Shown here: positions 12,801 through 23,600 of the stretch, one piece after another
How positions within the stretch are numbered: the first letter of the stretch is position 1
Layout: each line of letters opens with the position of its first letter
Notes under the pieces: model-generated
What the model was told of the DNA's origin: nothing
What the model saw: the letters and a program-made list of their open reading frames with translations, nothing else
Databases searched by the model: none
Made by a program: the position numbers and the translations under genes
Source of the DNA: Brasenia schreberi
Taxonomy: Eukaryota > Streptophyta > Magnoliopsida > Nymphaeales > Cabombaceae
NCBI GenBank assembly: GCA_036023115.1
Contig: JAYKKT010000040.1
Span: 4,916,001 to 4,980,000 of the forward strand
DNA length: 64,000 bases
Direction of reading: 5' to 3'

Positions 12801-15710
12801 ATAATGAGGTTATTAGAAACAAATTAGGAGTGACACCAATAGAGGACAAAATGAGAGAATATCGTTTAAGATGATTTGGACATATAGAAAAAGATTAAAA
12901 GAAGAACCTGTAAGAAGGTATGAAAAACTAGATTTTGAAAGTATTAAAAGAGGTAGAGGACGACCACAAAAGTGTTGGAAAGAAACAATAAAGAATGCTT
13001 TAGCTTATTGTGAGTTAACGGCTAACATGGCACATGATAGGGCTCTGTGGAAACAAAGAACCCATGTAGCCGACACCATCTAGTATGGGAAAAGGCTTAG
13101 TTGTTGTTTGTTCAATCACCCTAGGGAAAAGAAAGAAAAGTTTGATATAAAATGCTTGTCTTCATAAGGCAGCAGATAGAGCTGTCAAAAAGCTGAACTT
13201 TCCTAGCCAAACACCACATTAGATCGTATAAGCACACCAAAAGTTTGAAGTTACTGAGAGCATAATTATAGTTACTTGAAAAAATATGCATGTGACAATA
13301 ACCTTACATTTGTCAAAATCTGCATTTGCTGCACAGGCTTCAACATACTCAATATTGTGCTCCTGGCACCAACCCACACATAGGTTCCTGATTTCAGACG
13401 AACCATCTTCTTTTTCTCCTTCTCCACCAAGTAAGCTGCACCCTTCACTATCCAGGATACCATACTCCAGGGATTCTGGATGGGGATCACTGGAGCGTTC
13501 TGCACGCTTTTGCAAGCATCTCCTATACTCGGTATGAGCAGAGTGACTAGGTATAAGATCTGCTTTGTTACCAACACACAACAGTATTTCAAAGTTGTGA
13601 AGCTCATTAGCAGAGGCCCAATCTTGGAGAGCTACAAACGATGATATCTGCACATTAGACAGCTCACCTAAGCAACCAAGGACGAGGGTCATAACTTTTC
13701 AAATGACTCTGCATTTCCACAAGGTGCTTACATTATTCAAATCAAATACCAACACCAGAGCTGATGGATGCTTTGTGGTGGGACTTGAACTCACAGGAAA
13801 CTCGTCCCCAAGATGTTCCACCCATATGGAAACATCTGCTGTGTAGTACTTTGTATCAATTGTCCACCTGTCACATTACCAACAAGAATCATTCTACCAT
13901 TCATAGTAAGAATTCCAAAATAGTCTGCTTTGGAACAAATCGTCAAAATTATTTTGTGGTCGAGAATGCAAGATTAAAAAAGCTGATAAAATGTACACAC
14001 CCATAGCAAGAATACTTAGATGTTATATTCTCCATGTCTGAGAAGTCTTCCCCAATTAACCCTGAAAAGAGTCAAACATTTCCAAGGAGGTATTTAGATT
14101 TCGCATGCTATAGATGTGCATGCACATTTTAGCAAGAAATGGAACAGACTGTGTGAAAGAGTATCCACAACCACAACAACAACAACTAAGCCTTTTCCCA
14201 TACTAGATGGGATCAACTACATGGATTCTTTGTTTCCACAGAGCCCTATTATAATTTGTAGAATGCATGATAAATAAGTCCGATAAAATTTTACGCTGGC
14301 TATCGAAAGCCTAACGCAACCCTCCTCCTTTATCCGGGCATGGGACCGGCCATGCAAGGGTGATCCCTTACATGGGCGGAGTTTGTGTAAAAGAGTATCC
14401 ACGGCAAAATATTTATATGCACATATATACATCCATGCATGCATGTTGTATGTGCACAGACACGTTGTGTGTGTGTGAGAGAGAGATTGTCACTAGTGAG
14501 GACAAACAAGATGAAATATTTATTTTTATAAGCTTCTCATTAAAAGTACTAGTGCTCGAATTAGCTTGGGGAGCTAACCGACTCAAGTTAATATGCAAAT
14601 CATGCCACCTGTCAATGTTTTCAAAGGAACAAAGTGAATGATGCTCTTAGGCTAATGCAATATGGTGAGCTTGTAGGCTGATATACAAACAACAACAACA
14701 ACAACAACTAAGCCCTTTCTCATACTAGATGGGGTTGTCTATATGGATTATTTGTTTCCACAAGGCCCTATCATGTGTCATGCTAGCAGTTAACTCAATA
14801 TAAACTAGATCATTCTTTATTGCTTCTTTCTAATACTTTTGCAGTCGTCCTTTTTCTCTTTTAACATTTTTACAATCTAATTTTTCATATCTTCTTACGG
14901 GAGTATCCTTGGGTCGTCTTTCTCAAAACATTTTAAACAATTTTTCTTCATTTTATTCTTTATTGGTGCTACTCCTAATTTGTTTCTAATAACCTCATTA
15001 TGTATACGGTCTTTTCTTGTTGACCGCTCATCCATCTCAACATCTTCATTTTTGCTACAGACATCTTTTGCACATGTTGATATGTTGATGATTAACTACT
15101 CAACACTCAGAACCATAAAACATAACAGGTCTAATTGTTGCTCTATAATATTTACCTTTCAACTTTAATGGTATCTAAAGTGTTGTCCGACGCATATCGT
15201 ATCGGGTATCGTTGGGCTTCACGATACAGGTGATACACCCAATTTTTTTTTAAAAAAAAAAATTCAAAAAAAAAATTCAAAATTTTTTTTGAAGGTTTCT
15301 GGCCTCTCTTCACTTTTCTCTAAGGCATCGTTCGACTACTTTAAAAATCTAGTGAAAAATCTTCATGAAAAATAATAATATTGTATTGATCGGTAGTCTT
15401 TTGATGTGATGCAAGACCCATGGGTCAATTTCGTTATCACCTTAAACTAACTCAGGCCTTGCCCGTCCATTCCAAACATCAGACAGTGACGGAGCAACCT
15501 GTGTGGTTTGATGAAAAACTGATATTCAAACTTTTTCCTTTATTATGACAATCTGATTCAATGCGGTTGATCGAGAGTAGAATTCCTAAGAGTTTATAGT
15601 GGACATTAATATAATAATATTATCTTTCATAAATTTTTACAAATTTTAAAATTACACGTATACTATTCAAGAAACAATAATTGAAAATAAGCCAAAATAT
15701 CAGAAATGAT

Positions 15711-15753
<43 letters not shown>

Positions 15754-18700
15754 CTGCTTGGGTTCAGCCTTCTAATGCAATAGCGAGCTCGATTCAGGTC
15801 ACGAGAAGTGAAGAGAGGACAAAAACCTTCAAAAAAAAATTGAATTTTTTTTTGAATTTTTTTTGAAAAAAAAAATTAATTTTTTTTGGGAGTATCGCCC
15901 GTACCATATCGTGCGATACTCACCGTTTTATGATACGGGGTAGTGTATCGTATCATGATCGGACTGTATTGTATGATACGATGCGATACGGAAAACACTG
16001 ACTATCTTCTTATCACATAGAATATCTGATGCTCCTCTCCATTTTAACCAATCGGCATTAATTTTATGTCTAACATCTCCATCAATTTTTCCATCACTTT
16101 GAAAAATTGACCATATGTATTTAAAGCTTTCCTTATGAGGGATGCAATGTGTGCCAATCTTAATTTTTATGTCCTTTGAAGAACCCAAATGATCAAACTT
16201 ATATTCCATTTATTTTGTCTTTGTTCTATTAAGTCGGAAGCCTTTATTTTCTAACGTTTCTCTCCATAGTTCCAATTTTATATTAACTTTTTCCTTAGAC
16301 TCATCCACTAACACAATGTCATTTGCAAATAATATACACAAAGGTACTTTATCTTGAATATATTTTGTTAACTCGTCAATGACCAATATAAATAAATATG
16401 GACTTAAAGTTAATCCTTGATGTAACCCAATATTAACTTCAAAGGAGTTTATCATTCCTTCACGAGTCCTCACACATGTTTTTGCACCATCATACATGTC
16501 TCTTATAAGATTGATGTATATAAATGAGATACATCTCTTTTCCAAGGTTTTCCAAAAAAAAACATCTCTTTGCACCCTATCACAAGCTTTTTCTAGATTA
16601 ATAAATATCATGTGGAGGTTTTTTTGCTCTAAAATGTTCTATAAGATGTTTCAATTGGTGAATCGCTTCAATAGTAAATCTACCGGGCATGAATCTGAAT
16701 TAGTTCTCTGTGGTACTCGATACTTATCTTAACCTACGTTTGATAATTCGTTCACATAATTTCATATGATATAAGTATACCTATTCTAAGCTTTTTCTAT
16801 TGTCTCTTACAAGATTTATGTATGGCAATGGGATACCCCTCTTTTTCAAGGATCTCCAAAAAAAAACATCTCTTTGCACTCTATCATAAGCTTTTTCTAG
16901 ATTAATAAATATCATGTGAAGTTTTTTTTGCTCAAAAATGTTCCATAAGATGTCTCAATTGGTGAATCACTTCAATAGTAGATCTATCGAGCATGAATCT
17001 GAATTGGTTCTATATTGTACTCGATACTTATCTTAACCTACATTCGATAATTCACACATAATTTCATAGTATGGCTCATTAACTTGATACCTCGATAATT
17101 CAAACAATTTTGAATGTCTTCCTTGCTCTTATATATGGGTATAAGTGTATTTGCTCTCCATTTGTTCTTCATATTTCATTAAATAGTCTTGTGAGCCAAG
17201 TGAAACCTATCTCTCCTAGGATTTTTCATACTTCTATAAGAATATTGTCTAGTGCTGCAAATTTATCAACCTTAATATATTTAAGAGCCTATCTTTTAAA
17301 TATGACAATAGAAATTACGGTTTATATATTTTCTTGATTTGGCTAACAATAGAAAAAGGAGGAGGGTTGTGTTAGGCTTCCGACAGCCAGCGTAAAACTT
17401 TGTCGGACTTAACATGGATTCTACCAAAAAAATACAAAGAATCCATGTAGCTGACCCCATCTAGTATGGGAAAAGGCTTAGTTGTAGTAGTAGTAGGCTA
17501 ACTCTCCTAAGTTAATACTAACATATGCATTTTCATTAAAAAGCTTATAGAAATAATTTTTTCATCAATTTTTGATAGCATCATTTGCCACTAGAATCTT
17601 CTGATCCCCATCTTTGATGCATATAATAAAAGTAAGATCCTTAGTTTTCTTAACTCTAGGCTTAGCTATCCTAAAAATATCAAATTTAACCTTCTTTTGA
17701 GTTAAGTTTTTTTATATAAATCCTCCCAAAATTTGACTTTTGCTTCACTAACGGCCTTTTTCACTTCTTTCTTTGCCTTCTTATAAGCCTCCCAAGTTTC
17801 ACTAGTCTTCTTAGCATAATGCAATACGTAACATGCTTTGTTTGCCTTGATTTTATCTTAGTACCACTTCACTCCACCACCAAACTTTTTTTTGTGCCGA
17901 TACACCTCCCTTAGATTCGCCTAAAATATCTTTTGCCACTTCTATAATATATATAACCATATTGTTCCACATATAAGAAGGTATACCTAAATATATGTGG
18001 AACAATTATGATATGTCAAAAAAAATTCCAGTTAATTTCGGTAGATTCTCAGATATCTGTCATCTGTTGTGAATCGGTAAATAGGATCAGATTGCTAGAT
18101 AACCAACAATTATGTGTGGATAGAAAAGTGCTACTCCTATGCTTTTCCATAGTAATTCATAAGCTGCTGAGAAGTGAAGATTTGTGAAGTTTAGGCGTTT
18201 TTTGGTAGATCGTGAATTGGTTTATGTAATCATAGTATTATAGAATTAACTACCATACCGAATCACCGTCTACCCAAAAATCCCTAAGATCCCCAAATGC
18301 TCACTTATCAGCGTATGAATTACTATATAAATGAAAGTGTATCACCTTCCTATCGACAGACTTAACTGTTTGGTTATAACAATCTCATCATGTTCAACAA
18401 ATTGACAACAATGAGATATCACTAAGAATCCCCTGAAATTAACGTGAAAACATCTCAACCTCGAAATTGTTTCTGTTCTATTAATACGATTCTTCTAGTT
18501 AAAATAATCTAACAAAGGATCCCCACGTGAATGAGCAGTGAATAAATGCTATGAGGGATTCAGGCATACATTAGCCACCAAAAGAGATAAGCAACGAACG
18601 GGAAGAACCGGGAATCGTGAAATCAAGAAGAAACAGAACGAGAAATGAACACAATACATGAAATCAAATAAGAAGAAAGACAGAATACACCAGAAAAAGA

Positions 18701-18819
18701 GGAGAAAGAAATGGACTTACTTGATAAGAGAGTACGTTTCCCGGCGTTGGAGGACCCAACCATGAGAATTGCTGGCCGAGTCTCGAGTGGGGTCTGCATC
18801 CTCTCCGAAATATCCCTCC

Positions 18820-18823
<4 letters not shown>
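6815..18823 (-). CDS. AAGAB: GTP-binding-like alpha/gamma-adaptin-binding protein p34 homologue (AAGAB-like)
   Basis: The family (plant At5g65960-like) has a Ras-like GTPase fold and, in animals, helps assemble AP-1/AP-2 clathrin adaptors in the cytosol. Exons, all in phase: 18721-18799 (or from the upstream ATG at 18823), 14001-14061, 13732-13867, 13308-13647, 7369-7509, 6815-7263. These give 401 residues (409 from the upstream ATG). The P-loop-like [11 protein letters not shown] is at residues 15-25, with Arg after Lys where classical GTPases have Ser/Thr. [15 protein letters not shown] follows, then VFDLNN, NKAD at 119-122 and an ACAAN G5-like motif. An acidic stretch leads to a C-terminal helix ([20 protein letters not shown]) that matches the adaptin-binding tail. 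Introns 1 (4.7 kb) and 4 (5.8 kb) are inflated by transposable elements, yet the coding frame is intact. The start is uncertain between the two ATGs beside a GA repeat. Confidence 0.9.
8060..8325. mobile_element. Foldback/MITE-like element in AAGAB intron 4
   Basis: The left arm (about 8075-8130) contains TTCCTTGTAGGATCGCTTTC. The right arm (about 8260-8320), read on the other strand, contains TTGGTACAAGGATCATTTTC, so the arms are imperfect inverted repeats. A perfect 11-base inverted pair TGAGACCAAAA/TTTTGGTCTCA lies between them near 8196-8255. No coding capacity is seen, and the target duplication was not resolved. Confidence 0.45.
8541..8939 (+). mobile_element. RTE LINE copy C, 5' part (split by copy D)
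   Basis: The piece starts at TAGATGGAAAAAC in the linker before the RT and runs to the SHTMKL codons, where copy D is inserted. It continues at 11872/11891. The frame is interrupted (overlapping open frames at 8689-8919 and 8736-8975). It is the older host copy. Confidence 0.9.
8940..11871 (-). mobile_element. RTE LINE copy D, youngest and best-preserved, nested in copy C
   Basis: Copy D is 2932 bp and is bounded by a perfect 19-bp target duplication, GAGCCATACTATGAAATTA, at 8921-8939 and 11872-11890. The 3' end is a CAACAACAAC tail (minus-strand GTT repeat) next to the conserved AAGGCTTAGT motif. The 5' end is truncated just after the 5'-UTR repeats seen in copy F. The target is the RT gene of an identically built element (copy C). 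Copy E at 45003-47843 is its closest relative in the window. Confidence 0.95.
8972..11856 (-). pseudogene. LINE endonuclease-reverse transcriptase polyprotein with two 2-bp deletions
   Basis: The protein cuts target DNA and copies the LINE RNA at the nick. From the ATG at 11856 come an APE-type endonuclease ([24 protein letters not shown], and the [11 protein letters not shown] catalytic-His region), a basic linker, then the [27 protein letters not shown], and FVDDIVL as the active-site box. A C-terminal region with a GRGRPQKCW motif follows. The span is 2885 bases. The frame shifts near 10660-10730 and near 10098-10153, where aligned copies carry two more bases each. With both counted, the length is 963 codons including the stop. 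The FVDD box has Val where copies A and E have Ala. No premature stop interrupts the pieces between the shifts. Confidence 0.9.
11872..13112 (+). mobile_element. RTE LINE copy C, 3' part
   Basis: This continues copy C after the nested element, from the RT (KLWERIIER region) through FADD (about 12310-12322) and the C-terminal region to a GTT tail at 13100-13112. Many indels and stops interrupt it. The only remaining open stretch is 12871-13083 with [14 protein letters not shown]. It lies entirely in intron 4 of the AAGAB-like gene. Confidence 0.9.
14169..14383 (-). mobile_element. Short SINE-like element made of RTE LINE 5' head plus 3' end
   Basis: Read on the minus strand, about 134 bases match the first part of full-length LINE F (TAAGGGATCACCC, then CCCGGATAAAGGAGGAGGGT and a GACAGCCAGCGTAAAACT-like block). 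These are joined to about 78 bases of the LINE 3' end (TCTGTGGAAACAAAGAATCC, the AAGGCTTAGT motif and a GTT tail). An 18/19 matching target duplication (TGTGTGAAAGAGTATCCAC at 14150-14168, TGTGTAAAAGAGTATCCAC at 14384-14402) shows it inserted as a unit. It resembles what I remember of plant Au-type SINEs. It is in intron 1 of the AAGAB-like gene. Confidence 0.85.
14509..14680 (+). mobile_element. Old RTE LINE fragment H
   Basis: Degenerate match to the linker upstream of the RT: TTTTTATAAGCTTCTCATTA, GAATTAGCTTGGGGAGCTAA, and a CAAAGGAACAAAGTGAATGA block. It begins at the same internal position as copy C. It has no open frame and is the oldest-looking copy. Confidence 0.6.
15177..16002. mobile_element. 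GTATCG-rich foldback element inserted in LINE G
   Basis: The ends are inverted: AGTGTTGTCCGACGCATATC on the left, and AGTGTTTTCCGTATCGCATC when the right end is read on the other strand. Both arms continue into GTATCG motifs, A/T runs and a GAAGTGAAGAGAGG/CCTCTCTTCACTTT pair. A (TA)n run sits near the centre (15715-15751). LINE sequence flanks it on both sides with a TATCT repeat at 15172-15176 and 16003-16007. There is no coding capacity. The superfamily is uncertain (Mutator-like is possible). Confidence 0.75.
17348..17495 (+). mobile_element. Second SINE-like derivative of the RTE LINE, inserted in LINE G
   Basis: It contains GGAGGAGGGTTGTGTTAGGC and a CCGACAGCCAGCGTAAAACT head block, followed directly by the LINE 3' end (AAAGAATCCATGTAGCTGAC, AAAAGGCTTAG) and a GTAGTAGTAG tail. 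GGCTAAC flanks it at 17341-17347 and 17496-17502, matching the interrupted LINE G sequence. A perfect 10-base inverted repeat, CATGGATTCT/AGAATCCATG, lies at the head-tail junction. The head is shorter at its 5' end than in the 14169-14383 copy. Confidence 0.8.

Positions 18824-18868
<45 letters not shown>
18824..18868 (-). promoter_or_regulatory. (GA)n tract in the AAGAB-like 5' leader
   Basis: About 22 GA units on the coding strand end at the upstream candidate ATG (18823). GA repeats near plant start sites can bind BPC-type GAGA factors; use here is inference. Confidence 0.5.
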
Positions 18869-18870
<2 letters not shown>

Positions 18871-19231
18871 CACAAGTCTTAGGTTTGGTTTGTACCTTTG
18901 TGTTGGTTTGGGGCACGAAGAAGATGACATGCCCAACGTGGTCAACGGGTCGGGTACCGGATCTATCGGGATGGACCCAAACCCTGTTAAGCGAGCACTA
19001 AGCGGCTCATGAACTCATTAGTTAGTCACAATAACCGTAATCACAAAATAAAGCGGCTTTTGAAAATGCGAACTAGTAATTTGCAATTTATCTACTTTTA
19101 TTAAGTATAGGAGATCTTTTATACTTTTTTTTTGACCCGTTCTTTTTGGTTGGTCTTTTGCCATGTTTTGATAGTGAATTTGGAAGAAATATTAAATTTC
19201 TCACAGGATTTTAAAATATGGAACTTGTGTT

Positions 19232-19270
<39 letters not shown>

Positions 19271-20621
19271 GTCAAAAACATTACATGCTAGTTCTCCAAA
19301 AGAATCCTAACTATTTCATTTAAAATATTTAAAAGATGATTGGTTGCGATTATAATTAAAAGAATAAAAATAGGCTTTTGAATAGAGTACCACTTAAAAG
19401 TATAAATATATTTTTTGTTTTTTAAATCAAAATATCAAACATTCGTCTTTTAAAATGAATGCTTGAGATTTATTTGGACATGTAATATTGTTAATATATA
19501 TGTAGAGAGAGAAAAGAATATGATCAATTTTCATTTTAGTCCATGTAGTTTAGAAAGTTTCGTATGCTTCTACCCTATAATTTTCATTGATCAAGTTAAT
19601 GACAAGTACCTAGCACTGTTACCTTTAATTTGATTATATCATTTGTCGCGGTAACCTATATTAGTTGATTATCAAACATCAGTCTAGTTATATGAAGTTT
19701 CGTTCATACTTTTATTAAACTCTCATCCTTTCATTTCCGGTCGATGGTTAAAATTTAAAGTATCACACCTAAACTGCAAATAAGAGAGAGAAGGGTATAT
19801 AAAAATGACCAGATATAAGGTCAGAGTGTTAGTTATAAATTTAGAAAGATATCTGAAAAAATCTAAAAGAGCAGTGAGTGTGAATGAGTGCAGTGTCTAT
19901 GAGAGAATCTCTCTCTTTATATCATCAAAACTTCGAATTGAGTGGTCTGCTCTCATTTATTCACATTAGTTATAATTATTCAACATTAAGAATTATTACC
20001 AGTTTTTTCTATCCAAGATTTCCCAGGAACGAGTTGCCAGATCCGTTGATTCGAGTCACCGGCACTAATGGTCACTGAAAATAAATTAATGTCTGGAAAA
20101 GACCATTCATTTCCACAAAATTGCATCTCTTATAACAATCATAACGTGGAAGAAAGCTGATTTCTGATGATGTTTCTTCATTAGTTCATTTATGTTCTGA
20201 TATCTCATGGTGACATAATAGTGCTATTATTTTCCAGTATGGATCCAAAGGCAGCAAGCTGGCGAAAGAATTGGCTGTCCAACAAGAAAGGTCAGGAGTT
20301 TGGAACCGGGGGTGCATCTGATAGAGTTCATCCTAACCCAGCATTCTTATTTAACTAAAGCAACTTCCATTATCACAAGAAAGAAATCCATAAACTCTGT
20401 ACTCAAAGCTGGCCAAATCGAAGATTGATGACATTTAATTTAAGAAACAAAGTGCTCCAGAAGTCTCTGACATTTTTCCTCTACTAGATGTTATTTTACC
20501 TTATAAAATACACGCACAGTCTTTCACAGTTGCATTGCACTTTGAGGAACATATGTATACATAGTGAAACTGATGAGAGTTTCAGACCTTTTCAAAGGAA
20601 AAAGAATCATTACGATTGATT
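18869..20621. other. Intergenic region between the MLO 3' end and the AAGAB-like 5' end
   Basis: AT-rich DNA with a CT/TA compound microsatellite at 19234-19270. At 20239-20358 a 39-codon open frame follows an intron-acceptor-like TTTTCCAG. I do not recognise it, and it has no partner exon. Confidence 0.4.
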
Positions 20622-23600
20622 TTATCTACATGTTCCTGTCCTTGGCTGCAGGTGTTGAGTCTGAGAAATGACAGCAGTAGATGGTGATGTTAGAGGCGAT
20701 ACATCTGCATCCATCTCTGTATCAGAGAGATCTTGGTCGGAGTAGCATGTTCTCTTTAGACCCAAGCGCACGGGCTGGGCCGTGTGGCCGATAGTCATGA
20801 AGCGCTGAAGGGGGTGTGCAGGCGACACCGCTGGGCTTGCATCTGTATGCTGCTCGCGCTTCTTCTTTACTACTTGATGCCACTTCTTGAGTGCCTTAGC
20901 TGTCTGCTCATCGAACACTGATTTCTTCATGTGTGAACCCATCTGCAGAACAATTCAAAGAATCTAACCTGATGATCTACATAAATAAAATGAAATCCGA
21001 AGTTATGAGCTGCTCATTCATGCAAGAACTTGGATAATTTTTCCATAATGATTTCTGAGTGCTAACTGTAAAATCAAGATAAACTTCAGTTTTGAACCAC
21101 GGACAATAGGAGCCTGAAGGTTCGTTCTAACTTGTACAATCTTTTAGCAGTGGTTATATCTCAATCTCATTTGACAGAGGCCCTCATGGAGCAGAAATGG
21201 AAGATTCCCTATTGTCATATATAGAATGAGAAATAGGTCCTTACTTTGCCAGGAATGCATACCAGTATAATCTATATCAGAAAATGAGAACCTAGCAAAT
21301 GATTGTTTCAAACATACTTTCATGATGATGGATGCGGATTTGCTATATAAAATAGATAATCACCTGGGTAACCAATGCATACAAAGGAAGAGTAATGTAG
21401 CTACATAAAAACTGGACAAAGACCCTGCAGAAGCAACAAATCTCCAAGTTAGAGCAATGAGGGTTTCTACACATTAATCGAATTCTACTCGAGATCATGA
21501 AACAAAGGAAGGCCATTCTATATTAAGTACTGATTGGTGAGGAAATGCAATCTTCTCAGTTTTAGGGCACATAAATAAAGATGTATGAATATAGCAAAAC
21601 GGGAAAAATATTATATAAAAAATAAGAACTTAAAAACTTCAGAAATGGAGGTTTCACTCAAAGACTCAAACAAGGTTCCGGTTTTTATACTTATGGCACA
21701 CGCACACGTGCATGCATGCATGTGCACATTCTCCACAATAAACTATGACAAACTTATGGTCACAACCTCTACAAAACAAACATAATGCAAAGAGCAGATG
21801 TTGGATATATGTATATGCATGGCTCATTCTCTTCTCCAAAAGTTCAATATTATGCAAAACTATGCATACCCAAGAAGAACTCTTCCGATCACAAGTTGCA
21901 ATCTTTCATGGAAGCAAGAGTTAAGCGTGAAGGAGTACTGCCATCAGAAAGTGAGTTTAGAACTTCATCGGCAATAGCTTGAATACAGAAAGTACTTCAC
22001 ATAAATCACATGTAAACAACAAACTGCAAACGCGTGTACAAGAAAGACATAAAGTGAAGAGTTAAAGTTTTACCCATATCCAGAAGAAATATGTTATCTG
22101 AAAGGCATTCTGCATAGCCAAGTAAAAATCATTCAATTAAGCTTTTTACAGGATAAGAGAAAAGGCTTGAGAATGACAGTGAATTGCATCTAACATGGTA
22201 ACTTTCCAATACTGGCATAGGATGAAGTATTTCTTGGTGAGTCGTTGATAAAAACGAGAACCATGTCAATTACCAGGAATAGTGTAAAATGGATGAGATT
22301 GAGGACGAGCTGCGGTCTACCAAACCAAAAATGCTTGTCAGTGAGTTGTACAAGAGGAATCCCTTGCACCACAGCATGTCTCTCTTGAATCTCGACTGCC
22401 ATTTGCGCAATGATGGCTTGCAGTTTGGTTCCCACAGCCAGTAGTATCTGTAACATTCGAAACATCAGAGTGGACACCAATTAACCGAAGGAACAACTAT
22501 CTAAAGCTTGGTCCTGACGATGCTTACAACTATGGGAGCTAGCGTCACCCAGAACAATGCATACCACCCTGTTAGCAGAAAAATATGGTGTATGTCAATA
22601 ATGGAATAGGTTTATTTCTTTGAGATAGTGGAGTTGAAAATATGAATGAACTCACCTTGAACATTGATAAGCAAAAACATCACAGCTGATGCCCAGAGGA
22701 AAGGACTGCGTAGAAAACATGGCACACATTATTGTTGTTGACATCAGTCAAAAGATTCAAATACTAGTACAAGACAACAGTATTTAGCAGAGGCTTTCGT
22801 TTTGTTTTCTTGGAACCAAGGAAATTGTACAAATACAACCACTAAACCACTATCTTTTTAGTTATTGAAATTTTGAAATTGCAAAGTCATCCACCATTTT
22901 AAGGCCACGGTGATGTTTTCTGCAGCATTCTTTTCCATCAGATGTCCTAATCATTCCAAAACACAGTGGTAGAAAGTCATCATCTTAAATCGTCTGTATT
23001 CAAAGTATCCACAGAGGCGAAGTATGAACCTATAATAGGTATTGTCCGCCTTTCAGTCATCCAGGAGGCCAAACCATTAGATGCCTCAAGCTTAAAAATG
23101 TTAATCTGCTCTTTAAACGCTTACGCTTTAGATTTTTTCATCTTATAAAAGAAGTATAGATGAGAGGTCGTCTTGATAATGACGGGAAAGTTCTGGGAAC
23201 GAGTCTCTGTCTGCAATAAAAGAGAAATATTTTCAAATGAAGCGTGCTTATTTCCCATGTGCTGTCGAGATAAAAACAATTAGATCCTGGCATACTCATT
23301 AAATGGCAACTCTTATTTTCATTTGGAAATCAAGTCACACCTTACCCAAGGAAATAACTGTTCATTGAAATTCAGTCATGGAAGCTTCACCTTTCGCTTG
23401 CATTATTGAAACAAAACAGCCCCCAATTTGTGAATCTAGAAAGACAAAGTAAGCTTGTGGAGAATTTTAAGTTCAAAGCAAAGTTTGATTGTAGTCAATT
23501 CTCTATAATTGCCAAGATCTGCAGAGAAACCTCATCAAAGATTATTCTTCTGAGACCTATGTTTTAGGCATACTTTAACATTATTTCTAGCCAGTTGGGT

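Larger units (their letters stand above)
14686..17987 (-). mobile_element. RTE LINE copy G, heavily decayed, carrying two later insertions
   Basis: The 3' GTT tail is at 14686-14710 on the minus strand. The element continues through the C-terminal region, is interrupted by a foldback element (15177-16002), and resumes with RT pieces (16210-16611: [17 protein letters not shown]). A 270-bp stretch of RT is duplicated in tandem (16499-16768 and 16802-17068). The short element at 17348-17495 sits in the linker region. Copy G fades out near the WNNMAIHI codons at about 17987. Most of intron 1 of the AAGAB-like gene is this insertion. Confidence 0.88.

Noticed and set aside
13286..13537. 83-codon plus-strand open frame
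   Set aside because: Antisense shadow of AAGAB-like exon 4.
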